Positions 1-11,875 of a stretch of DNA of 64,000 nucleotides are shown here, one piece after another. This stretch comes from Cryptomeria japonica. Taxonomy: Eukaryota > Streptophyta > Pinopsida > Cupressales > Cupressaceae. Made by a program: the position numbers and the translations under genes. The notes under the pieces are model-generated. The model did no database searches. It was not told where the DNA came from and saw only the letters and a list, made by a program, of their open reading frames with translations. Every line of letters starts with the position of its first letter. The first letter of the stretch is position 1. Location: assembly GCF_030272615.1 (NCBI RefSeq), contig NC_081410.1, positions 141,323,349 through 141,387,348 on the forward strand, given 5' to 3'.

Positions 1-723
1 TTGTTATTGTAAATGCATTAAGCTGACATGTTGAATCGGATATTGCATCGGTTATTGATTTACTTGTAATTGTTTTATTGTAATATCTTTTAGAGCCGAC
101 CTACTAAAATTGGTCTTAGGTTATGGTATATATGTAAGATCTTATTTGTAAGATCAATATGCAATAGGGATAAGGAATTGTAAGAAGGTATATGCGAGAA
201 TAAGTAGAGCTATACACACAAACATCATTTGAAGGTGAAGCAAGGTTTTTATAAAGACAATCGGAACTACACTAGTACTGGATCCAGCATATGAAGATGC
301 TATTTTGAGCAGTACATCATTATTGGATTTAACCATCCAATTGTAGTCAGTGTGACTCCTATTTGTGTTTGAGCAGTGAGCTCTAGGCACTTGGCCTTTC
401 TGCATGTGCATACCCCATTTGTATACACATACTATCTGCAGTAGTATCATCTAATTGTGGGTAAGGTTTTCCACCATGGTTTTTCCCCTTACATGGTTTC
501 CACGTACAAATATTGGTGTTATGTGTTGTGGATGTTATTGTCTTTCTGTTTCATGCATTAATCTTTACCGATATTGTAATTAACTAATAAACTATCTACC
601 GACATAAAGTTTGGTTCACTGGTATTAAGCATTAAGGTTGGTTAAGTTGTTTTTGGTTTGAATTTATTTGACAACTGATTCACCCCCCCCCCCCCCCCTC
701 TCAGTTGTCTCCGGGACCTAACA
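1..723 (+). repeat. 3' part of a plus-strand Ty1/copia-type LTR
   Basis: The stretch ends with a C-rich tract followed by CTCTCAG (about 680-704) and then CCTAACA at 717-723. This is the 3' end seen in the other copia LTRs here (14438-14460, 18930-18973, 19494-19524). Copia protease sequence on the opposite strand starts directly after 723, so this LTR sits inside the protease of an older element. Its 5' end lies before base 1, so full length, target duplication and solo status cannot be judged. Confidence 0.65.
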
Positions 724-1312
724 TCCTACACACTCCACTTTTAAATTCTAGAAGATATCCCTTATCATTTAATTTACCAACACTCAAAAGGTTATGTTTT
801 AATCCATCAACCCAAAAGACATCATCTGCATTACTTTTTCCATTCAATGAAATAGTTCCTTTACCTTTAACCATGCAGGGTGAGTTGTTACCAAACCTTA
901 CCACACCACCATAAAATTCTTCAAGAGATAATAAATTGTATCTATCACCGGTCATATGGTGTGAGAAACCACTATCTATTATCCATTCATCATTGCTATC
1001 CATGTGAGACACCAATGCCTTTTCATCAGTCAGATCTTCCTTTAGAGAAACAAACGCTATCTCCTCATTGTCATCTTCTTCTGATTCTTCATCTGTCACA
1101 CCTTCATCCACTGCAACATAGCAATTTTTCTATCCTTTTCCTTTAAATTTCCTAAACTTTTCCTTTTTATCACCATTAGGACAATTTGCAGTAATGTGTC
1201 CAATCTTATTGCAGGAAAAACACTTCAAGGGCAATTTACCTTAATACTTATCGGTGACTCTAGGAAATATTTTATCCAATAGTGCCTCAAGTTCCATCAG
1301 ATGATCTTCATT
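724..1312 (-). pseudogene. Copia Gag zinc knuckle and aspartic protease remnant
   Basis: On the minus strand a CCHC knuckle (C-F-S-C-N-K-I-G-H-I-T-A-N-C, 1181-1222) is followed by an acidic linker and a retropepsin-like protease. The protease shows the catalytic DSG (WIIDSGFSHHMTG) and the downstream HNLLSVGKLNDKG block typical of plant Ty1/copia. The longest open piece is 701-1111; in-frame stops separate it from the knuckle. The enzyme would process the Gag-Pol polyprotein. It continues the gag at 6345-7143: the element between (1313-6344) was inserted into the gag-to-knuckle linker. The 3' side is cut off by the LTR ending at 723. Integrase, RT and RNase H of this element are not in the window. 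Confidence 0.85.
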
Positions 1313-2233
1313 TGTTGGAATCCAAGAACACTGAGAGGGGGGGTGAATCAGTGTTCTACTAGAATGATCAATTTTAAGCTTATTAAAACATGCATTCACC
1401 AACGGGTATACCGGTACATATAGAATTGAAATAAGTAAAGCAACCAATAAGCCAATCACACAAATGAATACCATAACACAGAGATTTATACGTGGAAAAC
1501 CTCAAAGAGAAAAACCACAGTGGGATTTGTGACCCACAATATCAATCAACTGGTCATATAAAGATATATTAAAAAATATAGGGGCCTGCACTTGCAGGAA
1601 GGCTTACAGCCTAGAGCACACTACTCAATCACAAAAGGAGACTCACTGACTACATACAAATCCATACTACAATCCAGAGAAATGATTGAACTGCAAAGAT
1701 ATCATCTTTTATGCCTGAATACAATTCTATTTAAGCTCTATCTATTCCGGTCTGAAACCGTAAACCCTTACCCAAATACCTTGTTACATAAATATCCTCA
1801 CATACATGATCTCTCTCATATGTTTCACATCTCCACTACATTATATAACCTTACATCCTAGATATTACATAATGGTCTAATCAACTAACCTATATACCCC
1901 TTTACAATTCATCATGTCTTATGTCGGCTTACAAAGATAATTACAATATGAATATACATGACGGCAAAATAGCATAAATACATGAATATCAAAAATAATT
2001 GTCGATGTCGAATATCCCTTATGATGTTGGCCTCCAATACCAATAACCTGAATATGAATCATGTCGGTCTGCAATACCAGTAACCTAAAAAATTCCTTAC
2101 AATCTGTTGGTGCTAGTGTCGGTGAAGTGTTTGTCGGTACACTACTAAACCAAATATGAAGTCAGAACATGTTGCCATGTTTCCATCAATGACAACATAT
2201 TGAAACCAACCAATTGAGTCTTAATTTCCAACA
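1313..2233 (-). repeat. 3' LTR of the nested element
   Basis: A 921 bp LTR whose plus-strand ends are TGTTGGAA and TTCCAACA, a perfect 8 bp terminal inverted repeat. It is adjacent to a polypurine tract at 2234-2247. The C-tract with CTCTCAG appears reversed at about 1333-1347. It aligns along nearly its whole length with 5493-6344. Confidence 0.8.
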
Positions 2234-2247
2234 ATCTCCCCCTTTGG
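2234..2247 (-). other. Polypurine tract of the nested element
   Basis: Minus strand reads CCAAAGGGGGAGAT immediately before the LTR start TGTTGG. This is the position and composition of the plus-strand primer in Ty1/copia-like elements. The same motif precedes the LTRs at 13470 and 38237. Confidence 0.75.
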
Positions 2248-3209
2248 CATTGATGGCAACACTCATGTGAAAAATGATCATGGTTTCCATATGTCAGTTT
2301 CATCCTGAGCCTACTCCCCCTAAGCTGAATATCCATCTGAACAAAATACTTCATATCTCCTAAATATTTTTTACCTATAGTCCCCCTTTGACATCAATAC
2401 CATAAAAAAATCCAAAAAATACCAAAAACCGGGACGAATAATGAAAGATTGTAGAATGAATGTTTCAAAATACCTTAACGGAGCTGAATATATTTAAAAT
2501 TTTATGGATAGGACTTCTCCAAAAGCTCTAGATAGGTATCCTAGCCTAATTTGAAAGTGTCAGAAATAGATACAAGTCCATTTAGCATATGGAAAAATTG
2601 CTCTTTCTCATTTAGCTCTACCAGTGTGGGCTTACCAACCATATCTATACACTCCTTATGTACACATAATGAATCCAACCGGGGACTCACCAATCCTCTA
2701 AGACCTCGAGCTCTCCTTATGATTTTATAATTTTACCTCTTAAGAGCTAAAACATGGGCTTCCAAAACCAAAATTTGACCATCTATAGATGTATTTAAAG
2801 AGTTTGATCCATCAAAAGAATTAACTATACCTACAATCTTCTCCTAGATATCTTTACTCCTTTTATCTATCTCATCTATAAGTAAACCTGTATTACAACA
2901 TACTCTATAAATATTAGTACACTGCCTTAAATAATTCTCTATCAACTTCAACTTTTCATTGATCTCCTTCCTCTCCGACTCAATCATCTAATCAAAATGT
3001 AGCTCTCTTTTCCTATGTAAACCTTTCCAGTGCCTGTCGATTTAATATCTGCTCCAAAGACTAAAAATCCTTTGAATGTGCTCTATGATTATCTTAAGCT
3101 TGTCAGATGGGCTTGCTTCTTTGTCAAATTTGCACTCTGGGACAAGTCTATGCAAAATAATGATAGATTGATCAACCCCTTTATCCATAGATCATTCCTT
3201 CATCATTTT

Positions 3210-5475
3210 CTATGCAGCCATCATCATGAGTTTGATAGAACTCATCTCGGTAATGCTTTTATTTTCAACCTGCGAGGTGTCAGTTGACAACAATGATGGA
3301 TTCACTACCGGTTCCCTGTCAGATTCCCCTTTCTTCTCCACTGATGGTTTAACTTTTATAGCTTCTTCACTTGCACTGGTGGCTTCGCCACTTGGTGCAG
3401 TCTCAGTAATTGTCGGTTCCTCCATAGGAACTGTGTCCTTATCCTGTATATTCTAATTCAAAGGACTGATGTCCTCAACATTAGTAACCTATACATTCGC
3501 AACTTTTATACTCTCTGATTTTGTTGGTATCTTAACATTTGCCTATACATTAGTATCTATCAGGGGCTCAATATCCATTATCTTAATGTTTTTCAAAATT
3601 GAGTGTGAAGTACCCACAATACCTTTACCTTTCGATTTGACTGAGATGTTTGTAGTATATGTCTTAGGTTCTGGTGAACTATAAAAACCACGGTTTTCTT
3701 CAAAGAACTTAACCCATGCCTTGTGGGTCTCCTTGATTATCTCATTGACCGTACCTAACATAAGACTGATTATTCTATTCTTGTTGTGAAAAATCTTTCT
3801 ATCTGCAACCTCAAGTGTCTTGTCCATCTCCTCTGGAGTAATAGAAACACAAACAGATAACAATTCCTAAATCTTTATATGCATGTCCTCTTCCATTGTT
3901 GATAATCTTATAGCATCTAATATGTCATATAACTGTGTTGGTATTTGGTCTTCAATTTCTAACAAGGATTTCTTATAAATATCCAAATACAACAAAATTG
4001 AATCCTTGATTTCTCTCTGTTCATTATTATTGAAATGCTCAAAATAAAATTGTACATTATTTAACATGCAATCTTTAGTGATTTCATCAACTAATTTTGC
4101 AGAAGTCTTTGGTGGAATAATAGTTACATTACCAGATTCAAGTGAAAGATCAATGACATCTATATTCTTTCTCCTTCCAGTGCTGGATGGGGCTAAAGGT
4201 GTTTCTTAGATGCTCTTTTTTGTGCTAGTACCTTGATAGTAACTTTCCTAACCGGTTGCTTCTTTGCTTCTACCTTTCTTCAATTTTCTTCCTCAATACC
4301 CTTTTGAATGCTAAGAGTGTGTCATCATCAGATCTAGAGTCTGCTACGATTAGCTCAATGAATATTTATGGTTCCTTCCTTTTCTCCCTTTCTTTGGAAC
4401 AACACCAATCAATGCCTTAATGTCCTTTGAAACCTTTTCAACAAATTTACTTGTCTTGCCTTCCTACTTCTCCCTCTTCTTTTGGTTGAACTCATTTTCA
4501 ACATCTTGCTTCTTTTGCTTGGCAATACCAAAGGCTTTTATAGTTTCATCAATAGGTGCATCAATTAGCATCTGTGCATAAGCATCTAGGATATGTGCAT
4601 CAACTTCATAACCCATTTCCTCAATCCAAATATTTCGGGGCCTTACAGATTCCATCAAAGTTTCATCTTTCTTGACCATGAAGAATATCTCAGTTGAGTA
4701 CTTCTCAATAATGTGCTTTGGAACCCTCTCACTAGAATTCATAGCCTTCTGAAATGCTTTAAAGTAACCCCAAACTTTTTCATCTCTCTGACTACCCAAT
4801 GTAGAAATTGATTGTTTAAGTTGCCTCCCTACCAGGATATCGAATGCCCATTGTCTCTTCCCAAAATTGGGAGTTTCATTGATGAAAAACAACATTAAAT
4901 AGACAATTAGATTTCCATACCAGAATGTTCCTTTCTTCTCACCTTTGATCTTTCCTAGGTTAATCAAAAATTCATCCAACATCCAACCATATAGATCTAA
5001 CTTCTCATTCTCCCTCATCATTTTATGAGCTGCATAAATCAGTTCTCAACATATCATTTTCATGAACCAACCTTCCAGATTCTTCAAATTTATTTTTCAG
5101 AGATACAACAAGATTTTCTTCCTTTTTATTCTGGTCCTCAATATCCTTAGACATCCTCATAGTTATAGCTTTCATTTTATTCCGCATAACCTTGTTCTCC
5201 TAACTCAGCTTCAAATATCTCTCATTAAGTGCATCTTTCTCTTCATTATCCTTATTCTGCAAAAGTTCCTTCCTCCTAGCTTGAACAGATGAAAGTCTCT
5301 CCCATAGGACAAGAATTAATTCCTGAACAGAATTCAATTCATCTTGTAACTTCAAGTTCTTCATCCTTTCAGCATCATAATCTTCAAGTGCCACCTCAAG
5401 TTGCTTCTCCAAACTCATATCCATGGATTCTGGATTCAAAATCTTCCTCAAGCTATTAAACTTCCTTCGAGGCAC
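3210..5475 (-). pseudogene. Decayed internal reading frame of the nested element, function unknown
   Basis: Minus-strand open pieces lie at 5475-5200, 5021-4464, 4067-3867, 3863-3543 and 3425-3210. All but the first share one frame, so they look like one protein broken by stops plus a frameshift near 5100. The first piece is rich in E, K, L and Q with heptad-like spacing and is a likely coiled coil. The 185-residue middle piece contains YGWMLDEFLINLG and aromatic/leucine-rich segments and matches no domain I recognise. The tail is rich in S, T, E and K. Position after the PBS suggests a Gag-like or structural role, which is inference only. There are no zinc knuckles and no catalytic motifs. 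Compare its layout with the frame at 46181-49412. Confidence 0.5.
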
Positions 5476-5478
5476 AAA

Positions 5479-5490
5479 GCTCTAATACCA
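5479..5490 (-). other. Primer binding site of the nested element
   Basis: Minus strand reads TGGTATTAGAGC, one base off the initiator-tRNA-Met complement TGGTATCAGAGC usual in plant copia elements. It abuts the inner end of the 5' LTR. Confidence 0.75.
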
Positions 5491-5492
5491 AT

Positions 5493-6344
5493 TGAAAATA
5501 TGCATTCACCAACCGATATACCGATACATATAGAATTAAAAGAAGTAAAGCAACCAATAATCCAATCACACAAATGAAGACCATAACACACATATTTATA
5601 TGTGGAATACCTCAAAGAGGAAAAACCACGATGGGATTTGTGACCCACAATATCAATATACCAGCTATATGAAGAGATATTATAAAATATAGGGGCATGC
5701 ACTTGCAGGAAGGATTACAGCCTAGAGCACACTGCTCAATCACAAAAGGAGCCTCACTGGCTACATAAAAATCCAGACTACAATCTAGAGAAATGATTGA
5801 ACTGCAAAGATAGCATCTTCTATCCCTGAATACAGTTCTGGTTAAGCTCTGTCTGTTCCAGTCTGAAACCCTAAACCCTTACCGGAATACCCTCTTACAT
5901 AAATATCCTCACATACATGATCTCTCTCATATGTTTCGCATCTCCACTACATTCCATAACCTTACATCCTAAATATTACAAAATGGTCTAATCAACTGAC
6001 CTATATACCCCTTTACAATTCATCATGCCTTATGTCGACTTACAAAGATAATTACAATATGAATAGACATGATGGCTCAATAACATAAATACATGAATAT
6101 CAAAAACAATTGTTGATGTCAGATCTCCCTTATGATGCTGGCCTCCAATACCAATAACCTGAATATAAATTATGTCAGTCTGCAATATCGGTAATCTGAG
6201 AATTCCTTCCAATCTGTCGATTCTGCTGTCGGTGAAGTGTCTATCGGTACACTGTTAAACCAAAATATGAAGCTAGAACATGTTGCCATGTTGTCATCAA
6301 TGACAACATATTGAAACCAACCAATTGAGTGTCAATTGACAACA
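5493..6344 (-). repeat. 5' LTR of the nested element, inner end deleted
   Basis: Pairs with the LTR at 1313-2233, beginning in the shared segment ATGCATTCACCAAC. The roughly 70 bases that should lie between it and the PBS (terminal TGTTGGAATCC, the C-tract and flank) are missing although the PBS is intact. The outer end is GACAACA at 6344. Confidence 0.75.
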
Positions 6345-7143
6345 TCACTATCATCCTCACCTCTGCTACCGCCATGACTAGACCTGCAGTCATGATTATG
6401 ACAAATATCCTTTCCTTTCCTAATAGATGTACCGGTTACATAAGCTTTAAAAGAAGATTCAAACGGTTTTGAAACACTATTATCAAATTTATTTAACTCA
6501 AAATAAGTCAACTTTCCAATAAGAGAATCAACAGTGACTTTATCTTTAGAAATGGATCTCAGTTCTTGAATTGCAGAAAATCTAATAGCATATCGTGGTA
6601 GGAGAGTTCTAGGAATTATACTAACAATAATATCATCATCAATCTTAACTCTAGCACTCTTAATACCACCTACAAATTCTTTAATCCTTTGCCATATTGT
6701 GCAATGTTCTCACCATCAACCATTTTCATGTCATCAAATTTGCCTCTTAAACTTTCTTCTTTTTCTCTTTGTACATGTTCCTCTCCACCATAAATCAATT
6801 ATAATTTCTCCCATACTTCAAATGTAAATTCTAATTCATGAACATCTATATACTTGGAATCAGATAAAGTACTTACAATTTTTTCCAAGGCTTGAATGTT
6901 TTCTTGTTGTTCTTTAAGCTCATCTGGTGTCAAGGGGCTGGTAGTAGGAGCAACATACTTGTTTATCACATGATTCCAATACTGAGTACCCAATCCTTTA
7001 ATGTATATCCCCATCTGGTCTTTCCATATCCGGTAGTTGTCCTTGGTAAACTTGGGACCCTCCTTCTTCATCATCTTTCTTCGGGATCTTTCCCTCAAGT
7101 TGTTAAGCTTTCTGCACAAAGAGGACCAATGCTCTGATACCAA
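6345..7143 (-). pseudogene. Copia Gag (UBN2-type) remnant
   Basis: Minus-strand Gag of the older host copia. The open segment 7143-6799 (114 residues) carries the typical start FTKDNYRIWKDQMGIYIKG and later FEVWEKL; past the first stop the frame continues with YGGEEHVQREKEESLRGKF and KMVDGENIAQY, as in plant UBN2/Gag proteins. Several stops and shifts follow. The sequence immediately follows the PBS at 7131-7143, so the first residues are close to the true N-terminus. The Gag would form the particle; here it is dead. Its 3' part resumes beyond the nested element at 1312. Confidence 0.85.
7131..7143 (-). other. Primer binding site of the host copia
   Basis: Minus strand reads TTGGTATCAGAGC, an exact match to the initiator-tRNA-Met complement. 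The LTR end TGTTAATC starts at 7145 and gag starts on the other side. Confidence 0.85.
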
Positions 7144-7144
7144 T

Positions 7145-8525
7145 TGTTAATCTTAGAGGATCTGGTTAATATAGAGAGGGGGGGTGAATCAGTGTTAACA
7201 ACAATTTCAAACTTAAAACTTGAACTTACAAAACTTCACCAAACCAATCATAAACTAGTAATGAACTCTTTACCATTACTAGTAATCACTGATAACCAAC
7301 TGTTAAACCAGTTTATCAGAATTGCTCATTAAGTGTTCATCAACATGCATAAACTAAATGTAAAACATAATAGCACATAAAAATATTCACCATATGAACA
7401 CCATGTTTTTCACGTCGAAAAGTAAATAGGGAAAAACCGTGGTGGGAATTGGTACCCACAAAATTGTGCACTCTTTTGGAATGCACAATGTTAGGAGCCT
7501 AGCCTAGCTAGAAGCTTACAAAGATGGCCTATTAAGAGTAGACCCTGTTAGGAGTCACTCGGTTAAGGGATTTAGATGATGATCCCTATTAGGAGCTTAG
7601 GATCAACCTTACAAGAGGAATTAACACTCAGATGTTGAGCTACCTGGTTAAGGGATTTACAATGTAAGGTCTGTTAGGACCTACCTAGTTAAGGGATTTT
7701 GTTGATGTAATTGTTAGGATAACAATAATGAATGATCTGGGTATAGCACTTAACTACTTTCTTGATCATATCCAATTCTACTCCAAATCTGCTACACTCT
7801 GGTGGATCTCATACTCTGGTTCGGCTTCACACTTTTCTCAAAAACCACTGACACAACAAACATCAATTATACCAACCTAAATAACCTTTTCAACTTAGTC
7901 GGTTACAAAACCCTAAGACTTATGACATATATCATCACAGATCTTTACAACTCATTATAGATCATCAAATGGATCATAACAATCAATTGCAAATCAATTA
8001 CAATCATTGAATGATCACTGCATCTCGATTTGATACAAAGTCAAACCCTTAGAACCTTCTTCTAAGCACTTCGTTGATTCCCAATAAATTTCATCTTCAA
8101 ACATGCCAAAACATCATTCAAACACTTCATGCAGCTTGTGTCATGTCACCTCCAACATTTGAACTTGATGTAGATCACCGCCAAACCAAAAATCATTACC
8201 GGTTAAGAGAATTCTTAACGGTCATTAAACCCTTCTTAAACCCTAGCAAAAATACAACAGAAATCGTAAACATGATTTCTGATAACCAAAACATGATGTG
8301 GTTCTGGTCAGATACATATTACAATGATACAAACTCACATTCCAAACTGAAACACTTCAATCATCACCAATCACTAGATCTAATCAAAACATTTCCTCAT
8401 TTACCAGTTAAGGTCCTAATTCCCAGTTTACTATCTTCAATACCGGTAAGGCATTTCCAGTAGAACAAAAAGACTTAGATGACAAAATACAACATAGTAA
8501 ACATCAGTTGCCATCAATGACAACA
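7145..8525 (-). repeat. 5' LTR of the host copia
   Basis: Starts at TG (7145) next to the PBS. It carries the reversed C-tract motif (7178-7194) and ends near ATGACAACA at 8517-8525, matching the TGTTGTCATTGATGG start typical of these LTRs. The outer boundary could lie a few dozen bases further because the partner LTR is not in the window. Minor open frames here (such as 8074-8463) show no protein features. Confidence 0.65.
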
Positions 8526-9985
8526 CAAATAACTGATCAAAATCATCCAATCATGCAATCTCAATCTCTTCATCACAATGTCATCACAAATAGTCCTTTA
8601 CTGGTTCAGTCATCATTCTTCATTTGCATCAGTTGTGCCAATCATGCCAACACAGTGGCAACATCAAGAGTTCATTCCAAGGCACATCAATACTTCAAAA
8701 CCAGGATCTATACCTTACACTTTCATGATTGAAGCATTCAAGAGGATACTTTTAGAAGAGTTAATCAAAGTTAGAATATCATCATCATCATGAAAGTTGG
8801 ACAATGTTGAGTATCAAGAAATATTCCTTCATGATGAACTATCAAGCCTACAAGTGCAAGTTAAAGGTGGTGTCCTAGTCATCATTTCAGTCACTATCTC
8901 TACCAATCAAAGAAGTTCCACATCATCATGTCTTGATTCAATGTATTTGACTCACCAGTGATGGCACAAACTCTAAGGCACCTACCCTTGTTATCTATTG
9001 GATATGCCAAAGTTTTGTAGTCATTTCATTGGCCAAATTGAGTTTGTTGTTACAAACCCTAATTAGGGTTTTCATTTTAAAATCTTGGTCATTGATGGAG
9101 ATTCAATCATGGCCATTCATTGTAAATGAGAGCACTATAAAAATCTCAGGCTCTTCATTTGTAGGGGTTAATAGTAATAGAAGAATAGATAGTTTTGAAG
9201 AATAGAGTAGCAATTAGAGTAGAGTGGGAGGAGAAGGCATAAATTGTTGCCTAAGTTGTAAATGAACTCCATTTTCATTGAATTTATGATGAGTGTGTTG
9301 TTTCTTTACAATGTGCCTAGTTTCTTTTTGGATCTTCATGTTAGACGATAAATAAATTCAATTGAATGGAGAAATTTGTTGAATGTATTCATGTGGAATT
9401 CGCCTAGTCCATACCACTAGCCTCTTACTGATTGTAAGTGTGTCTTGCATAGTCAGCTAGAATGATATGAACTTAAATTTGAATCATTATACATCCATTT
9501 CTTATGTGCTAACTTGAATGGTGAGTAGTATTAGAAGGCAATGATTTGAACATCTTTCAAATATTGTTACAAGATTGCATTGAGCTTGTGTCAAATTGTT
9601 CAAGTTGATGGTGAGACCTTGCCTAGTAGGAATTCATCTATTCATTCACTCATCTTCTTACATTCTAGGCTTTAGGAGTAGCATAGACTTCTCAAACCCC
9701 ATCTCTTTTTCTCTTTCTTATCTTCCAACTGAGTAGATAAGACCTAAGTTCCAGGAAATCAAGCATTTAGGCATTCAAATGCAAGTCCCCTTGTCATTCC
9801 AGCATAATCACATCAACCAACAGACCTTATCCACATGTAGTGACCCTACATTCATGAACCTTGTAGTCTTCTCAAGTGATCCTTAAGCTAATCTTCAACA
9901 TTTGAGAGATTTTGTTCAAGAGAGGATAAGATACTTTAGGTATTTTATTATGTGTTCACATGTGCATAAAAAAAAACATCAACAT
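8526..9985 (+). repeat. 3' part of a long-LTR family (same family as 43695-50393)
   Basis: From about 8990 the sequence follows 49430-50393 closely: CCATTCATT, a TATA box (CTATAAAAAT about 9135), TCTTCATTTGTA, then the long shared run with TAGCCTCTT.CTGATTGTAAGTGTG and GGTGAGACCTTGCCTAGTAG, and the terminus GTTCAAGAGAGG...CAACA at 9985. The 5' part of the LTR is missing. 8526-8990 is lower-confidence sequence of the same unit or flank; no gene is seen. Confidence 0.6.
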
Positions 9986-10875
9986 ACTACTCTACCACAA
10001 TTCTTCACACTTCTTTGCACTTCTTCTCTGCTACTGAAAGATCAAAGAATTGTTCGCACATCACACACATTCATAGATGCAGTTTATACATACGCAACAT
10101 GATATTACATTAATTTATACATATCATCAACCTATATTCCAAGGTCAACTCAACCAACAACACAAATTACAAAATATAACCATACACGCTACAATAACAC
10201 ATGCGGACCAAAACAATGTTGCCGAAGACATAGTATGGATCCAAATCACCACCTTGAACATGAAACACCTCCAAGAATTATGCTTCAAACATCCACAACA
10301 CACTACAATCATCATGTCGGCCAAGAACACCACTGAATCAAGGAAAATCATCAATAACACGCACAACGATCAACACGAACCACCAACACATATAGGACAT
10401 GATCTAGAAACATCCACAAGCATCATCAATTACCACAACAACAACCGCAACATCACCACTTAAGAAAATCTTCATCAACATTATATCGAACTTCAAGAAA
10501 ACTAACTGAACTGACTTTCAAACAAAAATATATACTTGCGGACCTCCAAATCACGAACTATCTGAATTGAGGATACACCAGAATTTCCCAAACACTCTGC
10601 CAAATCCGCACCAAGATATTGCAACTCGGAGAAAAATCTAGAATACCAAACAATTAAAAAACTAACCGCAATAGTGGATCTCATAACTCAATCAATTCAC
10701 CATGCGGACATCTAAAACTTCAGCTGAATCAACTAGAGATACTTACATCAAAACCCTTTAATCTATAACAACTCATCTACAACACATTAGCCAAACCAAC
10801 TTACTTAATCTAATTGCAACAATGGAACACATAGAGGAATATGTTGATATCAATGACAACAACACATTCCAGCAA
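9986..10875 (-). repeat. Diverged minus-strand copia LTR fragment
   Basis: The reverse complement resembles the LTR at 13470-14465: TGTTGTTGTCATTGATATC and CAACATATTCC at the start (about 10875-10845), a GGTCCGCATG-like segment, and a TATAAAT box followed by truncation. The plus-strand open frame 10077-10463 is rich in H, N and T because it lies opposite a GT-rich LTR; it is not a gene. Confidence 0.5.
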
Positions 10876-10889
10876 ACTTCTACACAATA

Positions 10890-11875
10890 TACAGTAGGGA
10901 GATATGTGTTGGTTGAGCCATGACACCTATATACTTGGATGAATAATTTAAAATGGATGAAGAATTGAAGACAACCCTTGAAGACTTGGAAAGCGTTGAA
11001 TCAGAGAATGAAGAAATTAAGGAGAATGTGAAGATAGCAAATGAATGTGTACTAAAGACAAGAGAGAAAATCCAGAAATTCAAGTTGAGACATAAGGAGG
11101 TTAACAATTAGTTGAATCAAGCAAATGAGACCATCAAAGACCTGATGCGGAAGATAGAGGAAAAGGAGACAGAGTAGTTCCTGAAAGAGACATTAAAGCT
11201 GAAATATGAAGAATGTGAAAAGCTTGGACAAGAAGTGAAGAATCTAAAGGCAGAGAACAAGATCCTTGATAGCAGCAAGCTCCTGGAAGATTTGATCAAC
11301 ATGTAGCAAGTTAAGTAAGATAAAATCGGACTTGTTTTCCAAACTGGTGTGTGCCTAGATCAGAATGTTAAAGAAGAAAATAAGGAAGTCAAAGCGGATA
11401 CAAAGAAGAAGTCAGAAGATGAGAAGAAGTCCAAAAATCATAAATCAAATGCAAGAGTACCATCGATCTGACAATCTAATGCACAAAGGTGCCCATCTTT
11501 TAATGGATATTGTTTTAAATGCAATAAATTTGGACACGAGGCAGTGAACTGTAGAAGCATTCAATGTTATGGTTGCAAGATGTTTGGACATAAAGCAAGC
11601 CTTTGTAGGAATCATGTTTTGAATCAAAATTATGACCCGATTGTTGCAAACAAGAAGAGTTATACATTTCAAGGACATTGTTACAATTGCATTAACTATG
11701 GACACAAGGCCAGTCAATGCAGATAAAGATCTCATCCTGTAAGATTTGAGAAGAAACTCACTAGTTGTTTCAAGTGCAATCAGCTTGGACATTATGCTAA
11801 CCAATGCAAGAAAGGAAATGAGGAAAAATTTGTTCAAAAGAGTGTAATGAAGAATGATGAATCAAAGAAGAAATA
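10890..11875 (+). pseudogene. Copia Gag C-terminus with coiled coil and four zinc knuckles
   Basis: Plus-strand remnant. 10950-11300 encodes a K/E-rich coiled-coil stretch interrupted by stops. Four CCHC knuckles (C-X2-C-X4-H-X4-C) follow in a single frame at 11511-11552, 11565-11606, 11679-11720 and 11766-11807. Ty1/copia Gags usually have one or two knuckles, so four is notable. The knuckles would bind the element RNA. Stops inside the coiled coil and after knuckle three (11724) make it non-functional. The 5' LTR and PBS are missing; upstream sequence is an opposing LTR fragment. Confidence 0.75.

Larger units (their letters stand above)
1313..6344 (-). mobile_element. Nested non-autonomous LTR retrotransposon (LARD-like)
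   Basis: Complete insertion on the minus strand: 3' LTR 1313-2233, PPT 2234-2247, internal part 2248-5478, PBS 5479-5490, 5' LTR about 5493-6344. The outer bases form TG...CA. The flanks TCATT (1308-1312) and TCACT (6345-6349) look like a 5 bp target duplication with one transition. The internal region holds broken reading frames but no recognisable protease, integrase, RT or RNase H, so replication would need proteins from another element. Host sequence on both sides is one copia gag/protease, so this insertion is younger than its host. Confidence 0.8.

Noticed and set aside
10077-10463. 128-codon plus-strand frame rich in H, N, T and Q
   Set aside because: It lies opposite a GT-rich copia LTR fragment, and its composition is explained by that.
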